Shown piece by piece: positions 42,395-50,943 of a stretch of DNA of 64,000 nucleotides. The translations under genes were made by a program, and so were the position numbers. Source of the DNA: DATKDP01 sp035546335 (lineage in GTDB: Bacteria > Acidobacteriota > Thermoanaerobaculia > Gp7-AA8); contig DATKDP010000005.1 of NCBI GenBank assembly GCA_035546335.1, positions 1 to 64,000 on the forward strand, given 5' to 3'. The first letter of the stretch is position 1, and every line of letters begins with the position of its first letter. The notes under the pieces were generated by a model. That model saw nothing but the letters and a program-made list of their open reading frames with translations, searched no databases and had not been told where the DNA came from.

Positions 42395-44458
42395 TCAGAA
42401 CAGGCTCAACGTCAGACCCGACGTCACCGTTGCCCCTTCACGATCGGTGTCGGTCCCGAAGGTGAGATCGCGAGTCTTCGAGCGCTGATCCCCGTAACGA
42501 AGGAATACGCGGCCCTGCCTTCGCTGAGGCTCGCCTCGAGAGAGCCTGAACCCCGACGAAAGCTCGAGGAAGCCGTCCAGGCTGTCGGAGTCACTCGTCC
42601 TGAAATTGTCATGAGCCAGCGACTTCGAAGCGCTCGCGGTCAGCGCAGTCTGTCCAAACAGCGTCCAGGTCACATTCGTTCCGTAGCGTTCGTTCCGGTC
42701 GCGCCTGCCGACCTCGAGACTCTCGTTGTCATCGACGGACATTTCGATGCCGAATCCGAGTCGCGGCACGGGATTGAATCCGAAGGAAACGGCGCTCGTC
42801 GACGTTTCGAAGTCGGCGTTCTCGCGCCCGACCTGACGATTGTCCTGCTTCGTCCGTCCGATGCGGAGGCCCGCGCGGACGCGCCCGATCTGCCAGTCGA
42901 GGCTCGCCGTACCGTTGTCGCTCATCTGATCCGGTACGTGCGTCTCGGCGAACTCCGCGTTGACGGGGATTCCGACGCCGAACTGGTGTGTCCTGTCGAG
43001 CTGGATCGAAAGCATGGGGAGAAACGTCGCGCGCGCTCCCTCGACGCCGAACAGCGCCGCCATGGGCACGCCCACGCTCAGCGCCGTTCGTCTCGTCTTC
43101 GTCGTCAGGATCGACTCGATGTCGTCGAGGTTGTCACGACTCCGCGCATGTCCCAGCTGCGCATTGAACGGCCCGAGGCTGAGAGTCAGGTCGGCGGCAT
43201 CGTTCTGAATGTCGGCCTGCGCGGAAGCGCCAACGCTGCGAAACAGCGGCTCGAGCTGCTCATGACGAACGCCGAGCGTCAGGCTCAACTGTGTCTTTTC
43301 GGAGATCGCACGGTTCTGCAACAACGCGAGCGTCGCGTCGAGATACATCGCACCGCGGCTGCGCTCCTCGAGAGGAACGACGTCGAGGTCGAGCTCGAGC
43401 TGCGGATCGCTCGCTTCTCGGAACTTGCTTCCCGTATAGCCGGCCTCGACTCGTAACCGCTGCGTCCGATCGCTCGCCAGGAGGCGAATGCCCACACCGT
43501 CGCTCTTTTCGGCGGAGAGGACAGCCCCCTGATTGAAGGCGGAGAACGGCTGGAGTGACCCTTCGAATACGGTCGTCTCGAGGCGCAAGCCGCCCGGTCG
43601 CGAGCGAATCAGCTCGAATCCGAGCGTCGCTCCGAAAACCTGGTGGCTCGAGTTGTTCAGGCCGAGAAAATTGTCCCATCCGACGATACTGCTGCCGTTG
43701 AGTGCCGCCAGCTGAAGCGAGATCGGCTTCTCGTGACCGAAGGTCACCGCGACACCCCGGCTTCCGAAGCCGCTGACGAGATACCGGCTCGCTCCGAAGC
43801 TGAGATGGCCGACCGAGAAGAGCGTGGAACCGCGTTGATAATCGACGCGGTAGCTCCCGAGGTCGATTCTCGGAGCGGCATTCCCCTTCTCTCCGAAACG
43901 AAGGGCCTCGTTCTGAAACGAGACGCCTGTGATCTGGCTTTCGGATCGCAGAGCCCACGCCGGCGATTCGTGATCGCTGCGGATCGCAGCCTGGAGGGTC
44001 GCGTCCTGAAAGTTGTCACGCGAGGGAGCGTTGTCCTCGGGCGAATGGCTCTCGTCCAACTGCCCCTTGCCCGCGAGATCGAGCGAGGGGGTGACCGAGG
44101 CGCGAGTGAGACCGCGACGGCTGAGAACGCGCATCGGAAAGCGCGCCACTTCGTTCCATGCGCCTTCCGGGCTGATGAGATAGATGACCAGCTCGTGCTC
44201 CCCGGAGGGAAGGGGGAGGGTTGCCGCCTCATAGGTCAGGCGCTGCGCGGCGGCGCTGAAGAGCGATGTGACATCGGTCTGATCGAAGAAAACGGCGAGG
44301 CGGCCGTCCGAGGGCTCGAGCGGCCGGCTCAACGCGATGTGAAATGATTCGTTCTGCCTCAGCCAATGGTCAGGCGCGTAGCTCGTCTGGAAGGTGAGCT
44401 CGGCCGCCGATACGGACACTGCGAGAATCCCGAGCAGCAGGGCACAGAGCGTCTTCAT
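42395..44458 (-). CDS. Outer-membrane beta-barrel protein with Ig-like N-domain
   Basis: 687 residues from the ATG at 44458. Signal peptide about 1-20 (SVSAAELTF). An N-terminal beta domain (about 25-130; LAVFFDQTDVTSLF, LPSGEHELVIYLISPEG) precedes about 500 residues of alternating amphipathic strands (e.g. YRVDYQRGSTLFSVGHLSFG, VSFGFNPVPRLGFGIEMSVD) ending in LTLSLF, with a terminal Phe as in BAM substrates. Architecture recalls ushers or porin-like secretion channels, but no plug or SPOR domain is seen. Operon with the secreted protein downstream. Confidence 0.65.
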   Translation of the reverse strand: MKTLCALLLGILAVSVSAAELTFQTSYAPDHWLRQNESFHIALSRPLEPSDGRLAVFFDQTDVTSLFSAAAQRLTYEAATLPLPSGEHELVIYLISPEGAWNEVARFPMRVLSRRGLTRASVTPSLDLAGKGQLDESHSPEDNAPSRDNFQDATLQAAIRSDHESPAWALRSESQITGVSFQNEALRFGEKGNAAPRIDLGSYRVDYQRGSTLFSVGHLSFGASRYLVSGFGSRGVAVTFGHEKPISLQLAALNGSSIVGWDNFLGLNNSSHQVFGATLGFELIRSRPGGLRLETTVFEGSLQPFSAFNQGAVLSAEKSDGVGIRLLASDRTQRLRVEAGYTGSKFREASDPQLELDLDVVPLEERSRGAMYLDATLALLQNRAISEKTQLSLTLGVRHEQLEPLFRSVGASAQADIQNDAADLTLSLGPFNAQLGHARSRDNLDDIESILTTKTRRTALSVGVPMAALFGVEGARATFLPMLSIQLDRTHQFGVGIPVNAEFAETHVPDQMSDNGTASLDWQIGRVRAGLRIGRTKQDNRQVGRENADFETSTSAVSFGFNPVPRLGFGIEMSVDDNESLEVGRRDRNERYGTNVTWTLFGQTALTASASKSLAHDNFRTSDSDSLDGFLELSSGFRLSRGEPQRRQGRVFLRYGDQRSKTRDLTFGTDTDREGATVTSGLTLSLF

Positions 44459-44566
44459 GCATTTCCTCGCACGTCGCATTCGATGAAGGTCCTAGCGAAA
44501 CCACAACGTATGGAACCAAAATGGGGTGGCCTAGAGTAGCACAGCATCAACGGAAAGAGAACATCA

Positions 44567-45122
44567 GGCGAGCGGGAAGTGGCCGAACTTTGTCGCGGAT
44601 GCGACGCGGAGCATGTGAGGGCTTGCGATGGTCTGACACAGCATCCGCGACAAGTTCGGTCTGTAGCCGATCGCGTGGACAGGCGAATCTCGCGACGACC
44701 AGTTCCCAAAACTTCGGCCACAGGCTCCGACTACATTGCCTACAGTTCGCCGGGGCCGGACGAAGCTGTTCGCCTTCCGAGAGGTTGAGCGAGCCTGATG
44801 CGGCATCTCGCGGCTCACTGCTTCGTCCCTACGAAAGCCGGGGGGGCGAGCGGGAAGTGGCCGAACTTTGTCGCGGATGCGACGCGGAGCATGTGAGGGC
44901 TTGCGATGGTCTGATACAGCATCCGCGACAAGTTCGGTCTGTAGCCGATCGCGTGGACAGGCGAATCTCGCGACGAACAGTTCCCCAAGCTTCGGCCAAC
45001 AGGCTCCAACTACATTGCCTACAGTTCGCCGGGGCCGGACGAAGCTGTTCGCGTTCCGAGAGGTCGAGCGAGCCTGATGCGGCATCTCGCGGCTCACTGC
45101 TTCGTCCCTACGAGAGCCGGGG
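44567..45122. repeat. Tandem duplication of a 278-bp unit with internal hairpins
   Basis: The unit GGCGAGCGGGAAGTGGCCGA ... CGTCCCTACGAAAGCCGGG starts at 44567 and again at about 44845, with only scattered substitutions. Inside each copy GAACTTTGTCGCGGATGC and GCATCCGCGACAAGTTC form an imperfect inverted repeat. The distal part (GCCGGACGAAGCTGTTCGC ... TGCTTCGTCCCTACGA) is related to the 90-bp element. No credible gene lies in 44459-45124. Confidence 0.9.
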
Positions 45123-45124
45123 CG

Positions 45125-45589
45125 TCATGTGCTCGGCGTGTCGGGCAGCGATGCGCCGCTGCGGATGACAAAGATCATCCCGATGACGGCTCCGCCGAAA
45201 AGAAGGATCCCGGCGGCGATCATGATCGTGAGCCCGCGCGCCGGAAAGTGCCCGAAGCGCACCGCTACATTGAGCGAAGCGAGGGCGGCTCCTTTGCCGG
45301 ACGGGTCGCGAGCTTCGAGAGTCACGATCCCTGCATCGCGCGGAGTCCATGTCGTTCTTCCGGCGACATCCGTCGGTCGCAGCACGGCCGTGAAGCTCGT
45401 TCTGCTGTTTGGACGGTACACCACCGTGATCGCGGCGTTGCTCACCGGCATGCCATCGTCGGTGACGACGACACCGGTCTCCACCCCGCGCAGGGGAAAC
45501 TCGCTGTCGATCCCGATCGTGGTGGCAGCGAACAGCGGCGATCCGACGGCGACGAGCATGACCACGACGATCCAGCGAGTCCGCTTCAT
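45125..45589 (-). CDS. Exported Ig-like protein with C-terminal membrane anchor, partner of the NSS symporter
   Basis: 154 residues. Signal peptide about 1-21 (PLFAATTI); a single beta-sandwich region (about 25-115; TGVVVTDDGMPVSNAAITV, TTWTPRDAGIVTLEARDP) of carboxypeptidase-regulatory or Ig type; then a membrane helix LTIMIAAGILLFGGAVIGMI (about 120-140). Topology puts the Ig domain outside the cytoplasm. The ATG overlaps the symporter stop by 4 bp, strong evidence of coupling. I know of no standard small subunit for NSS carriers; role unknown. Confidence 0.65.
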   Translation of the reverse strand: MKRTRWIVVVMLVAVGSPLFAATTIGIDSEFPLRGVETGVVVTDDGMPVSNAAITVVYRPNSRTSFTAVLRPTDVAGRTTWTPRDAGIVTLEARDPSGKGAALASLNVAVRFGHFPARGLTIMIAAGILLFGGAVIGMIFVIRSGASLPDTPST

Positions 45590-47121
45590 GACACGACCTC
45601 CGTCTCACGATCCGATCTCGCGGAGCGTTTGAATGTCAGGATCAGGGCAACCCCCGTCGTTCCGAGCAGCCAGACGAGGAACGCGAGAAGAGGGAGCGCC
45701 TTCCCCCAGTCGAGTGCCATGTCATGTCCGTAGATCCCATGCCGCAACTTGCCGACGACCGAAGAGACGAGAATCGTCGCGAGGCCGAGGGGAACGATGA
45801 ACTTGATCAGCCAGTCGAACGCGACCGGAAGGCGTGCCCAGCTGTGCTCATTGAGCATGAGGCGGAGCTTCGAGATCGGCAAGCACCAGCCGAGAATGAG
45901 ACATTCGACCAGCCCCACGATCAGCAGACCATGCCCGAAGGCCCAATGGTCGATGAGGTCGAGCAGCGAGAGCCCGAAGGTGCCGTTGCCGTCCAGGCCT
46001 CGGTCGATCACGATAGGAAGCGCGAAGAGCGCGCTGCCGAGAACACCGATGATGCTGGTGACCAGAAGCGTCTGGCGGCGCGACCATCCGAACTTGTCGA
46101 TGAGAGCGACGTTCATCGCTTCGATCAGGGAGATCGACGAGGAGAGACCCGCCATCAGAAGCAGCAGGAAGAAGAGCAGGCCGAAGGCGACCACGCCCCA
46201 CGGCATCGCATCGATCCCCTGCGGCACGACGAAGAACATCATCGCCAGAGTCGAGGCGCGGGGAACGATGGCGAAGGCGAAGAGAAGCGAGAAGATCGCA
46301 ATCCCTGCAATGTATTCGAATCCGCAGTTGAGCATGGCGATCACCAGCCCGTTGTTCGGCTGGTCGGCATTGCGAGGAAGATACGATGCATACGCGGTCA
46401 TCACGCCGAATCCGAGCGTCAGGCTGAAGAAGATCTGGCTGACCGCTCCGCGCCACACTTCCGGGTCGCTCATGATCCGGAAGTCGGGCGTGAAGAGCAG
46501 ATAGATTCCTTCCTCGCCGTGCGGCAGAGTGACGCCGCGAACGATCAGAACGATCATCAGCACCCACATCAGCGGTACGAACACCTTCACCACCGGCTCG
46601 ATCGTCGCCGTTCCCCTTCGGACGATCACGATGTTGAGCAGCCAGACGATCGCGACGAGAACCAGCACCATCGGCGAGGAGATCATGCGGAAAAAATATC
46701 CGGTCGGATTCGCCATCCCTTCGATCCCGAAGGCCGGAACATCGGTCGCAGGCTTCCAGATCTCGGCGAACGATCCGAGGAACATCCCGCAGACCCAGGC
46801 GAGAATCGTCACGTAGTACATCGTGATGAAGGCTGCGTTGAGAATGCCCCACCATCCGATCAGCTCACCGCCGCGGCCGGCGACCTGTCCGAGCGAGGCG
46901 GGAAAGGCGCGATGCGTGTAGGTGCCGAGCCCGAGCTCGGCGATCAGAACCGGAATGCCCACCAGCACCAGCGCGAGAAGATAGGGGAGATAGAACGCTC
47001 CGGCGCCGAAGGTGTAGGCGTTGGCTCCGAAGAACACGATGTTCCCGAGACCGATCGCCGATCCCGACGCCGCGAGGATGAAGCCGATCTTCGTGCTCCA
47101 TTGGCCACGCTGCTCGGCCAT
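45586..47121 (-). CDS. Neurotransmitter:sodium symporter (NSS/SNF family)
   Basis: 511 residues, about 11-12 membrane helices. The helix 1 segment GSAIGLGNIVFFGANAYTFG corresponds to the LeuT substrate and sodium site (GNAVGLGN...), and GAGAFYLPYLLALVLVGIPV continues helix 2. Helix 6/7 region FSLTLGFGVMTAYASYLP is typical. LeuT-type carriers import amino acids with sodium. The substrate is not clear; replacement of WRFP by VFFG suggests it differs from LeuT. It shares an operon with the Ig-like protein and has GGAGG before the ATG. Confidence 0.9.
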   Translation of the reverse strand: MAEQRGQWSTKIGFILAASGSAIGLGNIVFFGANAYTFGAGAFYLPYLLALVLVGIPVLIAELGLGTYTHRAFPASLGQVAGRGGELIGWWGILNAAFITMYYVTILAWVCGMFLGSFAEIWKPATDVPAFGIEGMANPTGYFFRMISSPMVLVLVAIVWLLNIVIVRRGTATIEPVVKVFVPLMWVLMIVLIVRGVTLPHGEEGIYLLFTPDFRIMSDPEVWRGAVSQIFFSLTLGFGVMTAYASYLPRNADQPNNGLVIAMLNCGFEYIAGIAIFSLLFAFAIVPRASTLAMMFFVVPQGIDAMPWGVVAFGLLFFLLLLMAGLSSSISLIEAMNVALIDKFGWSRRQTLLVTSIIGVLGSALFALPIVIDRGLDGNGTFGLSLLDLIDHWAFGHGLLIVGLVECLILGWCLPISKLRLMLNEHSWARLPVAFDWLIKFIVPLGLATILVSSVVGKLRHGIYGHDMALDWGKALPLLAFLVWLLGTTGVALILTFKRSARSDRETEVVS

Positions 47122-47257
47122 TGCGGGAGGTCCTCCTTCGGGTTTTTCTCTTCCGACGAGAGGGGAAACGAGTGCAGGCCTCAGCCGGCTATCTTATTTC
47201 ATGGCTGATGAAAATTCGAACTGCCGCTGTCCCGCCGTCGTCTCTCAGAGTTTGATC

Positions 47258-47476
47258 ATAGAAGCCGGGCTCGGGCGCGGGCTCGGGCACGGGTGGCTCA
47301 CTCGGTTGGGCGGCGGGATTTGATCAATTTAGCCAGTATCTGTGCGATGCGGTCGAGAAAGGCCTTGTGGTCATGCGGAAGGACCGAGATATTTAACCCC
47401 GACTAGGTTCAGTCCCGAAGCAGGCAACCGGCGCCTTCCCGAGCCCGCGCCCGGACCCGAGCCCGCGCCCGGCCTT
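47258..47476. repeat. GC-rich inverted repeat of 12-bp units
   Basis: 47258-47292 has GGGCTCGGGCGC and GGGCTCGGGCAC units; 47434-47476 has complementary CCCGAGCCCGCG and CCCGCGCCCGG units. The arms flank about 140 bp without a recognisable gene, in the same left/right layout as the heptamer arrays but with a 12-bp period. Confidence 0.75.
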
Positions 47477-47516
47477 TGACTCTCGAATTTCAAATATTTT
47501 TGGGTAGCATTAGCAC

Positions 47517-47546
47517 AAAAAGGCCCCGGCATACTGCCGGGGCCTT
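47517..47546 (-). terminator. Rho-independent terminator of receptor gene 1
   Basis: On the minus strand GGCCCCGGC-AGTAT-GCCGGGGCC is a perfect 9-bp stem followed by TTTTTGTG. It lies 28 bp past the receptor stop codon. Receptor gene 2 has the same hairpin. Confidence 0.9.
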
Positions 47547-47573
47547 CGATGCGTCGTCGTGACGACTGGAGGG

Positions 47574-50492
47574 TCAGAAGCGGATGCCTGCGGTGAAGCG
47601 CCACGTGCGGGGCAGCTGGTAATGCGCCGCGGTCGTCGCTTGGCCGAAGTTCGAAGCCTTTTCCCAATGCGCGCCTTCGATCGGCGTCGTGGTGAATGGA
47701 TTGAAGCTGGCGAGACGGCGAACCGTGGTGACACCGCCGACCTGCGCCGTTTCGTTGAAGGCGTTGATGAGATCTCCTTTGACGAAGAGGTTTGCCGGCC
47801 CGAAGCCGAGGTTCCATGTGAGCGAAACATCGGTTGCGGTCAGATCCTCCCAGCGGAACGCACCGCGGTCGCTGAAGAAGTAGTTCACGGTGGAGGGAGG
47901 GGTCTCATATCCCGGATTCGTCACGAACGGAGCCACAGGAACGGTGGTCACCGCGGAGTAGGGTGTGCCGGAATCGAATCGCTCGAGAAGGCCGAAGCTG
48001 AGACTGCCGAGCCCACCGATCGGAAGATCGTACGAGGCCCACAAGCGCCCCTTGTGCGTCTGATCGGCGAGAAGGAATCCCTCTGGGTTGTGTTGCGCGA
48101 AATTCCTGTATTCACGATAGGAATTGATCGTGCTGCCGACGGGCCCGTTTCCGAGAGTCTCTCCCTCGACGGTTCCCTTCGTTTCCGACCAGGTGTAGTT
48201 GCCTCCGAAATTCAGGCGTGATGTGACGCGATAGGCCGCCTGAAGCTGAACCCCCTGATAGGTCCGCTTCTCGTCGTTGGTGTTCGCGGTGGTGACGACG
48301 TCGAGCGTCCCGATGAGCGGATCGCTGACCTGATCTCCCGGGCTGGTGAAGAGTCCGTAGAAGTCGTTCCATTCGCGATCGATGTAATCGACGCGGAAGA
48401 ATCCGTTCCGGCCGATCTGCGTTCCGACTCCGACGGTGAGCTCGTCGACGTGCGGCGACTTCAGATCGCCGAGGAAGCGCTGGTTGAAGCCGGGAACGCC
48501 GGCGCCGATGAGCAGATCGAGGTTGTCACGGCCGCAACGGCCGGCCGCATCGCACTCGTTGAGGAACCAGCGATAGGCCGCTTCGAGAACGCCGAAGGAG
48601 TCGAGGCCGCTGTCGGGGCCGCCGATCTGCGGGCCGCGGTACTCATAGATGAAGTACGACGGATTCCCCCCTCCACCGGCTCCCCCGATGGTTTCCTGGA
48701 TCCGCGAAACGTAACGGCTGTAGCTCGCATTCATCCTCAGCCTTCCATCGCCGCGAACGTCGTAGATCACGCCGAGCCGCGGACTCCAGTTCTTGTCTTT
48801 GGAGATCGGATTGCCACCGCTGTCCATGCCGTCGTTCTTGTCGTAGCGGACGCCGAGGTTGAAGCTGAAGTTCTGATTCAGGTCCCACTTGTCGTTGAGG
48901 AAGACCGAATCGGTGACGAAATCTGATCCCTGAGAGAGAGTCTGGATGGGTGTCCAGAGGATCCAGTCGCCCTCACTAACCACCGGACGGAGGCTGCCGT
49001 CCGCAGTCCGGGTCGGAGCGATGCCGTTGAAGATGTACATGTCGAGATTGGAGCCCGACTGGAAGTTGTTCGAGAAGCGCGACTCCATGAAGTTCTCATA
49101 ACCGGCGACGATGTTGTGTGAGCCGGCTCCGGCGGTTGCGAGATAGTACGTTCCCTTGAGCTGGTAAACCTCGTTCTCGCGTACTTCGTCGTCGCAGATG
49201 CCGCAGAAGATCGGGGCGCCCCACGCACCTCCGTAGCTGATGTCATAGGCCCAGCTCCCGAGGGCGAGGTCGCGAGGATCGTTGTGATTCGTCGTCACGT
49301 GATCGCCGCCACTTCCGGAGAAGACCAGATCGCGCGTCGAGTAGCCCGCTTCGACGAGGAAGTTGCTGGTGAGGATGCCGCTGTAGCGCGCGGTGATCAT
49401 CTCGCGCGGCAACTGGCGGCCGTTGATGTCCATGGTCGACAGATCCCAGCAGCCGAACGCGCAGTGCGGCGTCTGATCGATCTCGTAGCTCAGATAGCTG
49501 CCGACGAGATTGTGCTTCGGAGTGACCTGTCCCGTGAGCTTGACCTCGTACCGCTCGTCGGTCTGGACGGTCGTCGGCAACGGGATCGTGCTGTTGGTGA
49601 AGAAGCCTGGCAGATCCTGTTCGAAGTAGCGACCGGCCCCGAAGAACCAAAGGCGATCGCGGACGACGCGCCCGCCGAGTGTCGCCTCGTAGGTCTGATT
49701 CAGGTTGCTCTCCTGCTGCGGCTCACCGGCCGGAGTCGTTTCGTCCCAGGAGGGATTGGTGAAACTGTCGCGGAAGGACCCGCTGAATTCGTTGCCGCCC
49801 GACTTGGTGATCGCGGAAACGACGCCTCCGGTGAAGCGGCCGTACTCCGCGGAGATGGCCCCGCTCAAAACCGAGGTTTCTTCGATCGCGTCTTCGATGA
49901 AGAGGTTGTCGGTCTGGCCGCGAACGTTCTCGTTGGTCACCGCCCCGTTGACGAGGAAGAGAGAGTCGAAGGAGAACGCTCCCGAGATCATGATCGCTGC
50001 GCCCGGGCCCGTGGTGGTGGTTCCCGGCGCGAGGGTGACGATGTTCTGGATCGCGCGCCCGATCGGCAGATCATTGATCTCTTCGATGGTGAAGTTCGAT
50101 TGCACTTCTGTGGTTTCGAGGACTGCGGGAGCTGCCGCGGTGACGGTGATCGCTTCGGCGACCGCCGACAACGCCAGACTGGCGTTCACGCGCTCGGTCC
50201 TTGCGAGGCCGACCCGCACGGTGCGCGTCTGGCTGGCCATCCCATCCATCTCGAAGAGCACCGAGTACTGGCCCGGTGGAATCGAGGGGAAGTTGTAGTT
50301 GCCGTTGACGTCGGTCACCGTCGTACGAGCACCCTGCATGCTCGGCGAGCTGATCGTCACGGTGGCTCCGGGGAGAGAATCTCCTCCGGTCGTGACCGAC
50401 CCGGTGAGCGAGCTCGTCGTTCCCTGCCCGAATGATGCAACCGCGACGAGCAGGATTGCTCCGAGAAAAACGATTCGCTTCAAAAGTGTCAT
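47574..50492 (-). CDS. Oar-like TonB-dependent outer-membrane receptor, copy 1
   Basis: 972 residues from the ATG at 50492 (GGAGGAATTC ahead). Signal peptide (AILLVAVASFGQ, about 1-21); carboxypeptidase-regulatory domain (about 25-105; GSVTTGGDSLPGATVTISSP, TDVNGNYNFPSIPPGQYSV); plug (about 110-250; VLETTEVQSNFTIEEINDLP, RFTGGVVSAITKSGGNEFSG); barrel to the C-terminal TWRFTAGIRF, ending in Phe. Such receptors take up large or complexed ligands in Acidobacteriota and Bacteroidota. It is nearly identical in sequence and exactly equal in length to copy 2 at 55876. Adjacent sulfatase-fold genes suggest polymer use, which is inference. Confidence 0.9.
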   Translation of the reverse strand: MTLLKRIVFLGAILLVAVASFGQGTTSSLTGSVTTGGDSLPGATVTISSPSMQGARTTVTDVNGNYNFPSIPPGQYSVLFEMDGMASQTRTVRVGLARTERVNASLALSAVAEAITVTAAAPAVLETTEVQSNFTIEEINDLPIGRAIQNIVTLAPGTTTTGPGAAIMISGAFSFDSLFLVNGAVTNENVRGQTDNLFIEDAIEETSVLSGAISAEYGRFTGGVVSAITKSGGNEFSGSFRDSFTNPSWDETTPAGEPQQESNLNQTYEATLGGRVVRDRLWFFGAGRYFEQDLPGFFTNSTIPLPTTVQTDERYEVKLTGQVTPKHNLVGSYLSYEIDQTPHCAFGCWDLSTMDINGRQLPREMITARYSGILTSNFLVEAGYSTRDLVFSGSGGDHVTTNHNDPRDLALGSWAYDISYGGAWGAPIFCGICDDEVRENEVYQLKGTYYLATAGAGSHNIVAGYENFMESRFSNNFQSGSNLDMYIFNGIAPTRTADGSLRPVVSEGDWILWTPIQTLSQGSDFVTDSVFLNDKWDLNQNFSFNLGVRYDKNDGMDSGGNPISKDKNWSPRLGVIYDVRGDGRLRMNASYSRYVSRIQETIGGAGGGGNPSYFIYEYRGPQIGGPDSGLDSFGVLEAAYRWFLNECDAAGRCGRDNLDLLIGAGVPGFNQRFLGDLKSPHVDELTVGVGTQIGRNGFFRVDYIDREWNDFYGLFTSPGDQVSDPLIGTLDVVTTANTNDEKRTYQGVQLQAAYRVTSRLNFGGNYTWSETKGTVEGETLGNGPVGSTINSYREYRNFAQHNPEGFLLADQTHKGRLWASYDLPIGGLGSLSFGLLERFDSGTPYSAVTTVPVAPFVTNPGYETPPSTVNYFFSDRGAFRWEDLTATDVSLTWNLGFGPANLFVKGDLINAFNETAQVGGVTTVRRLASFNPFTTTPIEGAHWEKASNFGQATTAAHYQLPRTWRFTAGIRF

Positions 50493-50766
50493 GAATTCCT
50501 CCGCTCTGTCATTGAAACGATCCATGTTCCACGCACGGCGTTGCGATTTTCGCCGAATGTCCGCCATGCGCTCGTTGAACTGTCCAACCGGAGCCGCTCG
50601 GTTGCAGGATCGCGTCCACGCGATGTCGATCCAGTGACCGCATGGCAACTATATGTATCTTCAAGCTATATGACAGCTTGACTGATCCGTAACAACAGCG
50701 TTCACATTCGCATCATTGGATTTCCGCTTCGGATGACCGGAAGACGGTGACGGCATGGAGCGACTC

Positions 50767-50886
50767 GGAGGGACGAAGCAGCGGGGAGAGCGGGCGTCCC
50801 GTGCCCGCCCGTGTCCGAGACTGTCGCCGCGGCCGGCGCACAAATGCTTCGCCCCTACGAAAAATGTGACGGTCGCGCGAGACACA
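50767..50886. repeat. 90-bp element with GC hairpin
   Basis: GGGACGAAGCAGCGGGGAGA with the GC-hairpin element (50782-50812), then CACAAATGCTTCGCCCCTAC and ATGTGACGGTCGCGCGAGAC, as at 35016-35203. The rest of the gap 50493-50766 holds the receptor promoter side and no gene. Confidence 0.8.
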
Positions 50887-50943
50887 GTGCTGCGTCAATG
50901 CGGTGGGCCGCTACGTCTCCAGCGGTTCGGAGTCAGAAGCGGC

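Noticed and set aside
41516..43456. 646-residue open frame on the plus strand
   Set aside because: It crosses the boundary of two real minus-strand genes and has no domain features.
45724..47208. 494-residue open frame on the plus strand
   Set aside because: It is opposite the NSS transporter; its charged Arg/Asp/His-rich product is a codon-complement artefact.
47251..47268. AGAGTTTGATCATAG, like the 5' end of 16S rRNA
   Set aside because: Only about 13 bases match and no rRNA sequence follows; chance similarity. A shorter match on the minus strand near 28515-28535 is rejected for the same reason.
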